Positions 15,931 to 24,417 of a DNA stretch of 64,000 nucleotides are shown piece after piece. Made by a program: the position numbers and the translations under genes. Under the pieces are notes generated by a model. The model did not search any database. It saw only the letters and a list, made by a program, of their open reading frames with translations, and was not told the origin of the DNA. Positions within the stretch are counted from its first letter, which is position 1; each line of letters opens with the position of its first letter. The DNA is from Myxococcus qinghaiensis (GTDB lineage: Bacteria; Myxococcota; Myxococcia; Myxococcales; Myxococcaceae), in contig NZ_JAKCFA010000005.1 in NCBI RefSeq assembly GCF_024198215.1, positions 124,001-188,000 of the forward strand, given 5' to 3'.

Positions 15931-15941
15931 AGGTCCGGTGA
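15828..15941 (+). CDS. possible 37-aa peptide coupled to the sigma gene
   Basis: The ATG at 15828 directly follows a TGA of another small frame (TGAaATG), and its own TGA at 15939-15941 overlaps the sigma GTG (GTGA). The peptide reads MADALLSDAVAFEFGVPCVF then a short polar, cysteine-containing tail. The two overlaps suggest translational coupling. The codon bias is weak, so this is a low-confidence gene. Confidence 0.3.
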   Translation: MADALLSDAVAFEFGVPCVFHNDASRRGQSCCAVEVR

Positions 15942-16690
15942 AACAAGCGTCTTCCCGGGGAGACGAACAGTCGGTGCGTGGTGGGCGTGGTCCGCGCGAG
16001 TCGCGGGAGTGGATTGATACGACGGTCCTCGCGATTCGCGCGTGCCGGGTAGAGGGCGACGCCAAGTCCGAGCGAGAGCTTTCCAACCGGCTGTTGGACA
16101 TGCTGATGCCCCTGCTGCGAAAGCTCGCGGGTGAGTTCGACAAGGCACGCGGCTCCCTGTCGCGGGAAGACCTCTTCCAAGTCGCGGCGATGGAAGCCAT
16201 CAAGGCCGTGGAGACGTATCAGCGCGCGAAGCGCGGAGAGCAGAGCTTCAGGACGTGGGTGAAGTGGCGAGCGCGGCGCGCCATCATGGACCAAATCCGC
16301 CTGCACCGAGCGGACGTGTGTCTGCCGGACCGGGCCCAGCGCGGCAAGGGCAAGTGGCAGCGGGCCGTGGACCTCATCAGCCGAGACGCGCCAGAGCAGG
16401 GGCTCTCCAGGTCCGCGACGCGCAAGCATGACGAACGACTCGCCCAAGAGATGGACAGGCTGGAGGACTTCCTCATCGCGCATGAGAGGTGCGTCCTTGT
16501 GCAGCGCGCCCTCGCGGAGCTGGAGCCCCAACTGGCGGAGTTGCTCTCACGCACCTACGGCATCGGCATGCCGCGCGAGGGGACACGCGCCCTGGCTGCG
16601 CGGTGGTGCATGTCCCGTCGACGCGTCGAGGAACTGCTGGCCGTGGCTCATGACGAGCTGCGCGAGCATCTGAGAGAGAGGCTCCGCTAG
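15938..16690 (+). CDS. phage-encoded sigma-70-like factor
   Basis: A protein of 250 residues from the GTG at 15938 (257 from the ATG at 15917). Its central part matches sigma region 2: SREDLFQVAAMEAIKAVETY, then FRTWVKWRARRAIMDQIRLH. Its C-terminal part matches region 4: LAELLSRTYGI, then ALAARWCMSRRRVEELLAV as helix-turn-helix. Region 3 is replaced by a basic linker (RAQRGKGKWQRA). It would direct host RNA polymerase to phage promoters. Being first in the rightward arm, it is the best candidate for reading a late or phage-specific promoter class, possibly the dispersed motif; that link is inference. It overlaps the next gene by one base. Confidence 0.75.
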   Translation: MKQASSRGDEQSVRGGRGPRESREWIDTTVLAIRACRVEGDAKSERELSNRLLDMLMPLLRKLAGEFDKARGSLSREDLFQVAAMEAIKAVETYQRAKRGEQSFRTWVKWRARRAIMDQIRLHRADVCLPDRAQRGKGKWQRAVDLISRDAPEQGLSRSATRKHDERLAQEMDRLEDFLIAHERCVLVQRALAELEPQLAELLSRTYGIGMPREGTRALAARWCMSRRRVEELLAVAHDELREHLRERLR

Positions 16691-16998
16691 TGCCGGTTCT
16701 CGTCGCCGGGAAGGGCGGGCCTTGCGCGGCATGTGGCGCGCCCATCCTGGAGGGCGAGCGCATCGCCTACGAGTTGGCGACAGGCCCACGTCACCTCGCG
16801 TGTGCGGACAGGGCACCGGAGCTGCGTCGCAACAGGTACGCGGCTCGGTGCGCCCTCTGTGGCTTCCTGGTGCGCAAGGGGCGGGGAAGGCTCGACGTCA
16901 CCGAAACATGCGAGGGCGGGGCCTTCTCGCGCGTCTGGCGCGTGTTCTGCTCGGACATCGCGGCGTGCAACGCTCGGCTCGCCCAGGTCGCTCGGTGA
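16690..16998 (+). CDS. small zinc-finger-like protein
   Basis: A 102-residue protein whose GTG shares a base with the sigma stop codon (TAGTG). It holds two CxxC pairs: CAACGAPILEGE with HLAC downstream, and CALCGFLV with CSDIAACN downstream. This suggests one or two structural zinc sites of the treble-clef or ribbon sort. The protein is otherwise basic. It may work with the sigma factor as a transcription or packaging accessory (phage HNH and small zinc proteins are often next to terminase), but no HNH residues are seen. Confidence 0.7.
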   Translation: MPVLVAGKGGPCAACGAPILEGERIAYELATGPRHLACADRAPELRRNRYAARCALCGFLVRKGRGRLDVTETCEGGAFSRVWRVFCSDIAACNARLAQVAR

Positions 16999-17176
16999 GA
17001 TCTTGTCCTACATGTGAAACCTGTAGCTGGACTTAGCGAGCCCCCCGGGTCCGAATTTTGGACGGTGGGCCCGTTCCTGTCTTGCTCGGCGGACCCCCAC
17101 GCTTGAAAAACTTCAAGAAAACGCCAGGGCCCTCTCGGGTTTTGTTCGGCCCGCTGAATGAAAGTTTGAAGAGAAC

Positions 17177-17209
17177 TCCGGACCAGTCGCGGAAAGCGTC
17201 CCCATTGAA
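17177..17209 (+). promoter_or_regulatory. prophage start-associated motif, copy 6 (terminase/portal unit)
   Basis: Core GGAAAGCGTCCCCAT at 17191-17205 with upstream GGACCAGTCGC; 12 nt to the small terminase ATG, with GAAGGGGATGA as Shine-Dalgarno region. Confidence 0.8.
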
Positions 17210-17217
17210 GGGGATGA

Positions 17218-17688
17218 ATGGCTCGTCCAACGAAGCTCACCCCCGAGTTGCAAGCTGACATCTGCGCCCATTTGGAGCGCGGCCTGTTCCGCCGCGCCGT
17301 TGCCGGCCTCGTGGGCGTCGAGGAGCACACCCTCTCGCGCTGGTATCACCGAGGCGCTGGAGAACAGCGCGGCCTGTATCGAGACTTCTTCCTCTCGGTG
17401 AACGAGGCGGAAGCGAAGTTCATGGCCGGGGCAACGGACATGCTCCAGGCCGCCGCGTCGCACAACCCCAAGCACGTGCAGTGGCTTCTCTCGCGTCGCT
17501 TCCCGGACCTCTACGGGAGGCGCGACAACGTCGAGGTGCAGGCGCCCGAGGACAAGGCCGCCGACGAGAAGGCCCTGCGCGAGCTGCTGATGGAGCGCCT
17601 GGGCCGGTTCCTCCCGGACGCGCCCGAGCCCGAAGCGAGCGCCTCCAGCTCCACCAACGCAGACGAGGAGGACGACCATGTCGGCTGA
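17218..17688 (+). CDS. terminase small subunit
   Basis: A 156-residue protein starting MARPTKLTPELQADICAHLE, the usual beginning of the helix-turn-helix small terminase family. A second helix motif follows (AVAGLVGVEEHTLSRWY), then FLSVNEAEAKFMAGATDMLQ and NPKHVQWLLSRRFPDLYGRR, and an acidic tail. It recognises phage DNA and feeds it to the large subunit. Its end overlaps the large subunit start by 11 bases. Confidence 0.88.
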   Translation: MARPTKLTPELQADICAHLERGLFRRAVAGLVGVEEHTLSRWYHRGAGEQRGLYRDFFLSVNEAEAKFMAGATDMLQAAASHNPKHVQWLLSRRFPDLYGRRDNVEVQAPEDKAADEKALRELLMERLGRFLPDAPEPEASASSSTNADEEDDHVG

Positions 17689-19093
17689 CTCTCGGTGCTC
17701 GCGCTTCTCGGTGCTGGTGGACCACCTCGCTCCGGATGAGTCCCCGGCCGCGTTCCTGGTGAAGCAGGCACGCACCCGTCAGGGCCTCGCGCGTCTCTTC
17801 GGTCGGCTCACCCATCCCGAAGTAGAGACGCTCGTTCATGACTTGGACTTCTGGGCGCGGCGAGAGCAGATGCCGCCGGCCTCGTTTGCCACGTGCTTCA
17901 TCCTGGCCGGGCGCGGCTTCGGCAAGACTTGGTCGGGCGCGCGCTGGGTGATTCAGAAGGCCCGCGAGGCCAAGACGATTGGAGCGCTCATCGGCCCCAC
18001 GGCGGCGGACGTGCGCGACACCATGATTCGCGGCTCCAGCGGCATCCTCGCCCTGTCGCCCCCGTGGTTCATGCCGGTGTACGAGCCCAGCAAGAGGCGC
18101 GTTACGTGGCCCAACGGCGTCTATGCCATCTGCTACTCGGCGGATAAGCCGGACAGGCTGCGCGGGCCCAACTGCGGCTGGGCCTGGGGTGATGAGCCGG
18201 CCTCCTGGAAGCATGAGATGGCGGCGCTGGACCAGCTCCCCATGGTGCTGCGCATCGGCACCGCTGCGAACCCGCCCCAACTGCTCCTGACGGGGACTCC
18301 GCGCCCGCTGAAGAAGTTGGAGGAGCTTCTCTTCTCCGACGCGGAGACGAAGGCGCTTCGGCCTGGAGTGGTGCTGCGGACGGGCTCCTCGCTGGCCAAC
18401 CGCGCGAACCTGGCACCCAGTGCCGTTGCCACCATGAAGGCGCTGATGAACACGCGCTGGGGCCAACAGGAAGTCCTCGGCAAGCTGCTGATGGATGTGC
18501 CGGGAGCCATCTTCGGTTCCGCGAAGTGGGGCCGCGTTGAGGCGGACGCTCACGAATACGCGCGCAGCTTGGAGCGTCGCATCGTCTCCGTGGACCCTGC
18601 GCCCACCAGTGAGACGGGCTCGGACGAGACGGGCATCATCGTCCAGGGAGTGAGAAACAGTCCCGTGGTGGGGACGGACGGCGCGTCACTCAAACGCGTT
18701 TCAGTGCTCAAGGACGCAAGCCTCCGAGGTTCGCCGCGCGAGTGGGCCGCCGCCGCGATTCGCGAGTACCTCGCCTTCGGGTGTGACGCCCTGGTTGCCG
18801 AGGTGAACTCGGGCGGGGAGATGGTGGAGACGACGATTCAGACGGTGGCCTCCGAGATGGGAGTCCACGTCAACGTGAAGCCGGTGCGCGCACGCGAGGC
18901 CAAGTCCAAGCGCGCCGAGCCGGTGAGCGCGCTGGCCGAGACGGGGCGCATCGAACTGGTGGGCGGCTTCCCGAAGCTCGAGTCCCAGCTCTCCAAGTTC
19001 AGCGGCATCAACGGCCGCCGCGATGACCGCGTGGATGCCCTGTTGTGGGGCGTCCATGAGCTGGTGTTCGCGGATTCCTTCTTCTGTCTGTGA
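17678..19093 (+). CDS. terminase large subunit
   Basis: A 471-residue packaging motor. The ATPase half has Walker A GRGFGKT (78-84), an adenine-binding FILA segment before it, and an acidic WGDEP segment as the likely Walker B/Glu. The nuclease half has SVDPAPTS (D306), GSDETGII, and a final DRVDALLWGVHEL with the last acidic metal ligand. Length and order match HK97/lambda-like large terminases. It cuts concatemers and pumps DNA into the prohead. It overlaps the small subunit gene, and the portal gene begins about 8 nt after its stop. Confidence 0.93.
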   Translation: MSADSRCSRFSVLVDHLAPDESPAAFLVKQARTRQGLARLFGRLTHPEVETLVHDLDFWARREQMPPASFATCFILAGRGFGKTWSGARWVIQKAREAKTIGALIGPTAADVRDTMIRGSSGILALSPPWFMPVYEPSKRRVTWPNGVYAICYSADKPDRLRGPNCGWAWGDEPASWKHEMAALDQLPMVLRIGTAANPPQLLLTGTPRPLKKLEELLFSDAETKALRPGVVLRTGSSLANRANLAPSAVATMKALMNTRWGQQEVLGKLLMDVPGAIFGSAKWGRVEADAHEYARSLERRIVSVDPAPTSETGSDETGIIVQGVRNSPVVGTDGASLKRVSVLKDASLRGSPREWAAAAIREYLAFGCDALVAEVNSGGEMVETTIQTVASEMGVHVNVKPVRAREAKSKRAEPVSALAETGRIELVGGFPKLESQLSKFSGINGRRDDRVDALLWGVHELVFADSFFCL

Positions 19094-19101
19094 GGGTGGC
19101 G

Positions 19102-20469
19102 ATGGGCTTCTGGGAGCGGATGAAGGCGGCGGTGAGTCGCGAGCCGCGCAAGGGGACGGGGCTGGAGCTGGCGCGCTGGCAGCAGGCGCCGCCCCGCCGA
19201 GGTACGTCGCAGCTCCTCGCTGCTTACCGGGAAATGCCGTGGCTCCGCGCGTGTGTGGACGTAGTGGCCGACTCGGTGGCGGGCGTGCAGTGGCGCGTCT
19301 ATCGGCGCGTCCAGAAGGACGGGCAGCCCGTGAAGGACTACGCGCTGCGAAGTGCCACGCGAGAAGTCCGGGCCGGGCGACTGAAGGCGATGCTGGAAGC
19401 AGGCGAGGCCCAGGAGGTTCCCGACCATCCCGTCATCAAGCTGCTCTCGGACCCGAACGATCATCTCACCGGACGCAGCGTGACGAAGCTCGTTCAGGTG
19501 TACCTGGATTTGGTGGGCGAGGCATTCCTGGTGCTGGAGCGCGTGGGCGGGGTGCCTGTGGGCTTCTGGCCGGTGCCGCCGAGCACGGTCACGCGGCTGC
19601 CCGCGCTGGACGTGCCTCGCGAGCAACGCACGTACACGGTGACGGTGGGTAAGGTGTCGCGGGAGATTCCAGCCAGCGATGTGTTGCACCTGCGCAGCTT
19701 GGATCCGGAGGACCCGATGGGGCGCGGCATCGGTCCGGCCTACGCGCTGGGGGACGAGCTGGATACCGACGAGTACGTGGCGCGGTTCCTCAAGACGTCC
19801 TTCTGGAACAACATGCTGCCGCCGGCCATCGCTTCGATTGAGGGCCTGTCCGATGCGAACAGCGCGGGCGCGAAGGCATTCAAAGAGTCGCTGGCCCGCG
19901 AGCACCAGGGGCCGGACAAGGCAGGGAAGCTGCTCATTACCAGCGGGAAGGTGACGTTTGCGCGCCTCGACACGAGCTTCAAGGACATGCAGCTGGTGGA
20001 GCTGCGCCGCTTCCTGATGGACTTCGTCCGGATGACCTTCCGGGTGCCCCCTGAAATCGTCGGAGACATCTCCAGCTCCAACAAGGCCACGGCATTCGCG
20101 GCGCGGGAGAACCTTGCCGAGCAGGCGACGCTTCCGCGCATGGAGTTCCTGCGCACCGAGTACCAAATGCGACTGATGCCGCTCCTGGGCGACGAAGGGG
20201 CTATCCTCGACTACGACAGCCCTGTGCCTGCGGACCGCGAGCACCAGCTCCGCGTCATGGACACAATGCCGGAAGCTTTCAGCTACGACGAATGGCGAGA
20301 GCTGGCGGGGTTGCGGCCCGACCCGAACCGGCAGGGATATCCGTTGCCGATGCCGGGTCAGTCAACGAGAGGTCAGGCACTCTCTGTATTGCAGGCTGAT
20401 GGATGTGCCTCTGGCCCAGTGTCGCAGGCGAATGCCGACGCACCTTTCCTGGAGAAGTCATGGGGCTGA
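19102..20469 (+). CDS. portal protein (HK97-like)
   Basis: A 455-residue protein. Typical features are PWLRACVDVVADSVAGVQWRV near the start, then DHPVIKLLSDPNDHLTGR, the LYLDLVGEAFLVLER-like strand, SDVLHLRSLDPEDPMGRG, and RFLKTSFWNN, all in the family order. It forms the 12-fold DNA gate of the capsid. I prefer the ATG at 19102 with GAGGGTGG upstream over the GTG at 19090. The last 60 residues (after PMPGQSTRGQ) look low in conservation. The tail may have been altered when the antisense cargo gene behind it was acquired. Confidence 0.92.
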   Translation: MGFWERMKAAVSREPRKGTGLELARWQQAPPRRGTSQLLAAYREMPWLRACVDVVADSVAGVQWRVYRRVQKDGQPVKDYALRSATREVRAGRLKAMLEAGEAQEVPDHPVIKLLSDPNDHLTGRSVTKLVQVYLDLVGEAFLVLERVGGVPVGFWPVPPSTVTRLPALDVPREQRTYTVTVGKVSREIPASDVLHLRSLDPEDPMGRGIGPAYALGDELDTDEYVARFLKTSFWNNMLPPAIASIEGLSDANSAGAKAFKESLAREHQGPDKAGKLLITSGKVTFARLDTSFKDMQLVELRRFLMDFVRMTFRVPPEIVGDISSSNKATAFAARENLAEQATLPRMEFLRTEYQMRLMPLLGDEGAILDYDSPVPADREHQLRVMDTMPEAFSYDEWRELAGLRPDPNRQGYPLPMPGQSTRGQALSVLQADGCASGPVSQANADAPFLEKSWG

Positions 20470-20473
20470 TGGA

Positions 20474-20502
20474 AAGGGCATTGCATTCTTCTGCTTGCCC
20501 TT
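20474..20502. terminator. hairpin between portal gene and antisense cargo
   Basis: AAGGGCA at 20474-20480 pairs with TGCCCTT at 20496-20502 across a 15-nt pyrimidine-rich loop. It is placed between two convergent genes and could stop transcription from either side. Confidence 0.5.
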
Positions 20503-20545
20503 CTTGTCGCGTGTTTTCCTGGAGCCCGGCGTCATGGTCGAACAG

Positions 20546-21943
20546 TTATTTTGTGGTGGGCGCTGGAGCCTGCGCCTTACGCCACGATGTCGCTCGACCA
20601 CGCTTCCCAGGAACCTGCTCCAAAAGCCCCTGCTTTCGAAGGGCTACAAAAACGTCTTTCATCTCTACATCTCGTCTGAGTCCAGTAATCTCTCGGCCGA
20701 GTTGGTTTGTGATGAATGGGTTCTTCTCGACATACTCCATGACGATTTGCGCGGGAGTAGAAAGCCGTGTATGGCGAATATAGACGACTACTGACTGGTC
20801 CTTCTCGATTACCTCTGGCTCCTGAAGTCGAATTTTCCGCATGGCCTGGAAGGCTGTATTCAGGCCCTCGCCAACATCTTTATTTGGCGGGTTGGGAAAC
20901 TTGTTGATGAGTCGCACCAGTTTTGGGTTCCGGGCGAATTGCTCCTCCAACATATTCCCAACAGTAACATGGCCGGGCAGCCGCCCTGGGCTATGCACCT
21001 CGATGCGGTCGTCGTAGATGCGGATCTGAATGTCCGTTGCGATGCTGTAGTCGCGATGAAGGACCGCGTTGGTTATAATTTCATGCAGAGTCTCATTAGG
21101 GTAGCTCACGGCTTCAAGGCGGCCGGCCCCAAGTTTCTTAATGCCCTCTACGATGTCCTTGGTTTCGCTAACTGCCTTTTTAATTAGGTCGTAGATGGGG
21201 CCTTCGATTGTCAAGGGGTCGAAGGCGAGAGAGTCTCTGTTCAAGTCTTCGTCGACGGTCTTGTATCGAAAGATTTTGACGGCAGATCTCTTGGGGAGAA
21301 TCGCCTGGGGCTCATCCGCAAACAGAAGCGTTGCGGCAACGGTCGGGTTGTCTGCGTGAATCAGAAACTGCGACCGAAGCCAGCGATCTGGTTCGGCGGT
21401 GGGAACCTCTGAGAGCAAAAACTCGAGCACCGTAACGGAGTTCGTAACTTCATCGAGAGGTGCTCTGACTGTCTCGTCTTCATAGGTCGCAATTCCTTTG
21501 TCCAGTGCAAGGCGGCGCAGTGCATCCTCTCCTACAACGGGCAGTTTCTGTGCCCCTCGACGCACGTAGGGCGTTCCATTGGTGGCCTTCACAATCTGGC
21601 GGGTTTTTTGGACCACCAAATGGAGGACGTAGCCATCTCGTCCTTTGCACGAAAGAAAGCGGGGCTGACAAAGGTCTGGCCCGCCCAGGCCCTCAATCAT
21701 CGCGAGGAACCCGTTTGCAGCTTCCTGATCTGTAAATCCACGCCAACTTGTGGTCTTCTCCTCGTCGTTGCGAGTCTCAGATATGCCAATGAAGAGTTCG
21801 CCACCTGCGGTATTGGCGAAGGCAGAGATGCTCATTGAGAGCTTTGCTGGCTGAACCTCCCGAGCTTTGACATCCCTGAAGTGACCCTCTTCGTAGCCTA
21901 GGATTGCTTGCGCCTCTTCGTCGGTAATGTCTCGAATTTCCAT
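20546..21943 (-). CDS. Schlafen/AlbA_2-type ATP-binding protein (COG2865-like), antisense cargo
   Basis: A 465-residue protein with an N-terminal AlbA_2 (Schlafen-type) domain: EGHFRDVKAREVQPAKLSMSISAFANTAGGELFIGISE. It is followed by the RecG-like transcription-regulator body with NETLHEIITNAVLHRDY, DIQIRIYDDRIEVHSPGRLP, and a winged-helix end (LGREITGLRRDVEMKDVFVAL). Proteins of this family act in nucleic-acid-related regulation and several are linked to anti-phage defence. The gene lies antisense inside the morphogenesis operon, between portal and protease, with lower GC, so it is almost certainly cargo expressed in the lysogen. A role in superinfection control is an inference. Confidence 0.88.
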   Translation of the reverse strand: MEIRDITDEEAQAILGYEEGHFRDVKAREVQPAKLSMSISAFANTAGGELFIGISETRNDEEKTTSWRGFTDQEAANGFLAMIEGLGGPDLCQPRFLSCKGRDGYVLHLVVQKTRQIVKATNGTPYVRRGAQKLPVVGEDALRRLALDKGIATYEDETVRAPLDEVTNSVTVLEFLLSEVPTAEPDRWLRSQFLIHADNPTVAATLLFADEPQAILPKRSAVKIFRYKTVDEDLNRDSLAFDPLTIEGPIYDLIKKAVSETKDIVEGIKKLGAGRLEAVSYPNETLHEIITNAVLHRDYSIATDIQIRIYDDRIEVHSPGRLPGHVTVGNMLEEQFARNPKLVRLINKFPNPPNKDVGEGLNTAFQAMRKIRLQEPEVIEKDQSVVVYIRHTRLSTPAQIVMEYVEKNPFITNQLGREITGLRRDVEMKDVFVALRKQGLLEQVPGKRGRATSWRKAQAPAPTTK

Positions 21944-22174
21944 CGGACAACCATAGGCGACACATCATCTTACTGTCACGAGTGGTAGATGGGAGCGCTG
22001 GCTTGTCTCTGAATGGGGTGAGTAATGCCCCATGTGGGTACGTGACCACATCAACCAGGACTCTAGGACATGCCAAGGTCGGAACGGCGCTGTGCCGCTG
22101 CATTCGCTCCAGGTGATGGACGCCTTCTTGGCGGGTACTCGGTGGCCATGGGCTAGCTCGTCGGCTCTCGGAGC

Positions 22175-22207
22175 CCCGAGCCAGAGGCGGAAAGCGTCCC
22201 CATAAAG
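22175..22207 (+). promoter_or_regulatory. prophage start-associated motif, copy 7 (protease/capsid unit)
   Basis: Core GGAAAGCGTCCCCAT at 22189-22203 with upstream GAGCCAGAGGC; 12 nt to the protease ATG with AGAGAGGTGA between. It restarts the structural operon after the antisense Schlafen-type gene. The preceding stretch from 21944 holds no gene. Confidence 0.8.
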
Positions 22208-22215
22208 AGAGGTGA

Positions 22216-22878
22216 ATGCCCGCACCTCTTTCCAGAGCCCGCCTCTTCACCGTCCAGAAGGACGCCCCCGCACCCGCCGAGGGTGCGCCGAGGCTCCATA
22301 CCTTCCGCGCCAACGACGGCGACTTCGACCGCTACAACGACAGGTTGAGCGTCCAGGGCTGGATGCTGGACGCCTTCAACGCCAACCCCGTCGTCCTCTA
22401 CAACCACGACGATGGCTCCGGCGGCCTGTTCGGCACGGGCCGCAAGGACGTGTTGCCCATCGGCAAGGGGCGCGCCTACGTGCAGGGCGATGCCCTCCTG
22501 GTGGACATCGAGTTCGACCAGGATGACGACTTCGCCCGGAAGGTGGAGAGCAAGGTCGCGCGCGGCATCCTGAATGCAGTGTCGGTGCGCTACCTCATGC
22601 ACCGCTACCATGAGAACGAGCGCGGCGGATTCGACTGCGAGCAACAGGAGTTGCTCGAAATCTCCGTTGTCACGATTCCCGGAAACCAACGCGCGGTGAG
22701 GGTGAAGGAACTGGCCGACGAGCGCGCCGCCTTCATCCAGGACGTGGCGAAGGCCGTGGTCGCCACCCTCGATGAGCGCGAGCGGAGCAACGCCGCGCCC
22801 CCTCCAGCCCCCGACGTCAACGCCCTGGCCAAGCACACGGCCGAGGCCCTCTTGCAGCACTTCAAGGAGATGCGATGA
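22216..22878 (+). CDS. prohead maturation protease (HK97/S78 family)
   Basis: A 220-residue serine protease of the herpesvirus-assemblin fold. VVLYNHDD gives the catalytic His, GILNAVSVRYL the catalytic Ser, and QELLEISVVTIPGNQRA the Glu and the conserved final strand. The C-terminal 45 residues are an Ala/Pro-rich helical tail that may act as part of the scaffold. It cleaves the capsid delta domain during head maturation. Its stop overlaps the capsid start (ATGA). Confidence 0.93.
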   Translation: MPAPLSRARLFTVQKDAPAPAEGAPRLHTFRANDGDFDRYNDRLSVQGWMLDAFNANPVVLYNHDDGSGGLFGTGRKDVLPIGKGRAYVQGDALLVDIEFDQDDDFARKVESKVARGILNAVSVRYLMHRYHENERGGFDCEQQELLEISVVTIPGNQRAVRVKELADERAAFIQDVAKAVVATLDERERSNAAPPPAPDVNALAKHTAEALLQHFKEMR

Positions 22879-23978
22879 CCCCCGAGCAGATGCAGGAAGT
22901 GGCGAAGTCCCTGGGCCCTCTCGTGGCCGCGCAGCTGATGGAGCAGGCCAAGGGACAGCGTGACGGGCTGGCGGGCCTCATGGGCGCGAAGTCCAAGCCC
23001 GAGGACAGCCAGGTCTCCGGCATCCTGAAGAGTGTGAACGGCTTCGGCGCGTACCTGAAGGCCGTCGTCAACGCGGGCCGCAACCCGACGCGCGAGGCGG
23101 TGCTGGAGCAGGCCAAGCGCTTCGGTGGCGCTGACGTCCAGAAGGCGGTGCAGGAGAGCGTCTTCAGCTCGGCGGGCGTGCTGGTGCCGGTGCAGGAGGC
23201 GGGGGAGATGATTGAGTTCCTCCGGCCTGACTCCGTCGTCCTGGCGCTGGGCGCTCGCACCGTGCCCTTCAAGGGGGAGCTGCACTTCGGCAAGAAGACC
23301 GGGAGCGTCACCTTCAAGTGGATTGGCGAAGGCGAGAAGGTGGAGAAGACGCAGCCTTCCCACGGGAAGGTAGTGCTCAAGGCCCACAAGGCGATGATTC
23401 TGGCCGACATCTCCAACGACCTTCTGCGCAACCCGGCGGTGGGTGACGCGGGCGTGGCCGAGGACTTCCGCGAGGCGGCGGCGGACGGCATGGACGAGGC
23501 GGCTCTCAACGGGGACGGCCAGGGCCCCAACCCCAAGGGCGTCCTGGCGCAGATGGACTCCTCGCACTCGAAGGCCCGGAGCGGGACGAGCGCGGACCAC
23601 TACCTCGCGGACGTGGACGGCATGGTGGAGGACGTCCTCAAGGCGAACATCAAGCTGCGGCGTCCGGGCTTCCTGCTGCACCCGACACGGGAGACGGCGC
23701 TGCTCGGGCTGAAGGACGGCGGCACGTGGATTTTCCGGGACGAGATGCTGAACCGGGGCACGCTGCGAGGCTTCCCTTACAAGGCGTCCACGCGGATTGC
23801 GCCGAGCCGCATCCTCTTCGGCACCTGGGACCAGCTGCTCTACGGCGTGGACACGGAGTTGGTGCTGTCCGAGCACGACGTCCGCGCCGAGTACGACGAG
23901 ACGACGCTCCGGGGAATCTGCCGAGGGGACTTCAAGCTGCGGCACGACAAGGCGTTCTCGGAGCGCAAGGGCTACTGA
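22875..23978 (+). CDS. major capsid protein (HK97 fold)
   Basis: A 367-residue protein. The first roughly 85 residues (MTPEQMQEVAKSLGPLVAAQ and on) are helical and resemble the delta/scaffold domain removed by the protease. The HK97 body follows: SSAGVLVPVQEAGEMIEFLRP, the E-loop region with TVPFKGELHFGKK, the P-domain spine helix AEDFREAAADGMDEAALNGDG, and a final strand set ending LRHDKAFSERKGY. Order with protease and connectors supports the call. No cross-link Lys/Asn pair can be asserted. Confidence 0.93.
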   Translation: MTPEQMQEVAKSLGPLVAAQLMEQAKGQRDGLAGLMGAKSKPEDSQVSGILKSVNGFGAYLKAVVNAGRNPTREAVLEQAKRFGGADVQKAVQESVFSSAGVLVPVQEAGEMIEFLRPDSVVLALGARTVPFKGELHFGKKTGSVTFKWIGEGEKVEKTQPSHGKVVLKAHKAMILADISNDLLRNPAVGDAGVAEDFREAAADGMDEAALNGDGQGPNPKGVLAQMDSSHSKARSGTSADHYLADVDGMVEDVLKANIKLRRPGFLLHPTRETALLGLKDGGTWIFRDEMLNRGTLRGFPYKASTRIAPSRILFGTWDQLLYGVDTELVLSEHDVRAEYDETTLRGICRGDFKLRHDKAFSERKGY

Positions 23979-24015
23979 GCGCGTTGGCGTCGTCGCGGCT
24001 TAGTTACTTGAGCGG

Positions 24016-24285
24016 CTACAGCTCCCGAGGGAGCTGTTCGACGCTCTGGACCATTGCCATGCGCATGTCGGTGTCCACACTGAGTTTGATGCGGACGCCA
24101 ACAATGGTCGCAACAAACCCATCTTCCGCTTTCGTGATGGAGTTGAGGAGCAGCGCATGGTCCACGCTTCCCAGCAGCGTTGCGACGTTCGCCAAGAAGG
24201 CTTCGACATGAGGGCGGACGTCTCCCGGAAGCTCTAGCAGTTGCTTCTGAACCCGCGCGGGGATGATGACTCGGTGTGCCGTCAC
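24016..24285 (-). CDS. small RelE/ParE-like protein, antisense cargo
   Basis: An 89-residue protein with the RelE-type pattern: VIIPARVQKQLLELPGDVRP at the start (strand, helix with LxxLP), a second helix VEAFLANVATLL, then strands FVATIVGVRIKLSVDTDMRM and AMVQSVEQL. RelE-like toxins cut mRNA on the ribosome, but the catalytic Arg/Tyr set cannot be confirmed and no antitoxin gene is adjacent. The GTG start has only a weak Shine-Dalgarno site. It lies antisense between capsid and the next structural gene. It could be an inactive or regulatory relative. Confidence 0.5.
   Translation of the reverse strand: MTAHRVIIPARVQKQLLELPGDVRPHVEAFLANVATLLGSVDHALLLNSITKAEDGFVATIVGVRIKLSVDTDMRMAMVQSVEQLPREL
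24018..24037. terminator. hairpin at the capsid/RelE-like junction
   Basis: ACAGCTCCC (24018-24026) and GGGAGCTGT (24029-24037) form a 9-bp stem with a tight loop. It overlaps the last codons of the minus-strand small gene and lies 40 nt after the capsid stop, so it can serve both convergent transcripts. Confidence 0.6.
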
Positions 24286-24417
24286 ACTTCATCGATACCA
24301 CAGAAGTACCCACACGCCATGAATCGTGGCGGTGCGTCGGACCCTCCGGTCGATTGTTCACATGCGGCTCCTCGTCTGGAGGGGTGGCAGCTTTTCTGAT
24401 GTTGGGAAGGAATCTCA

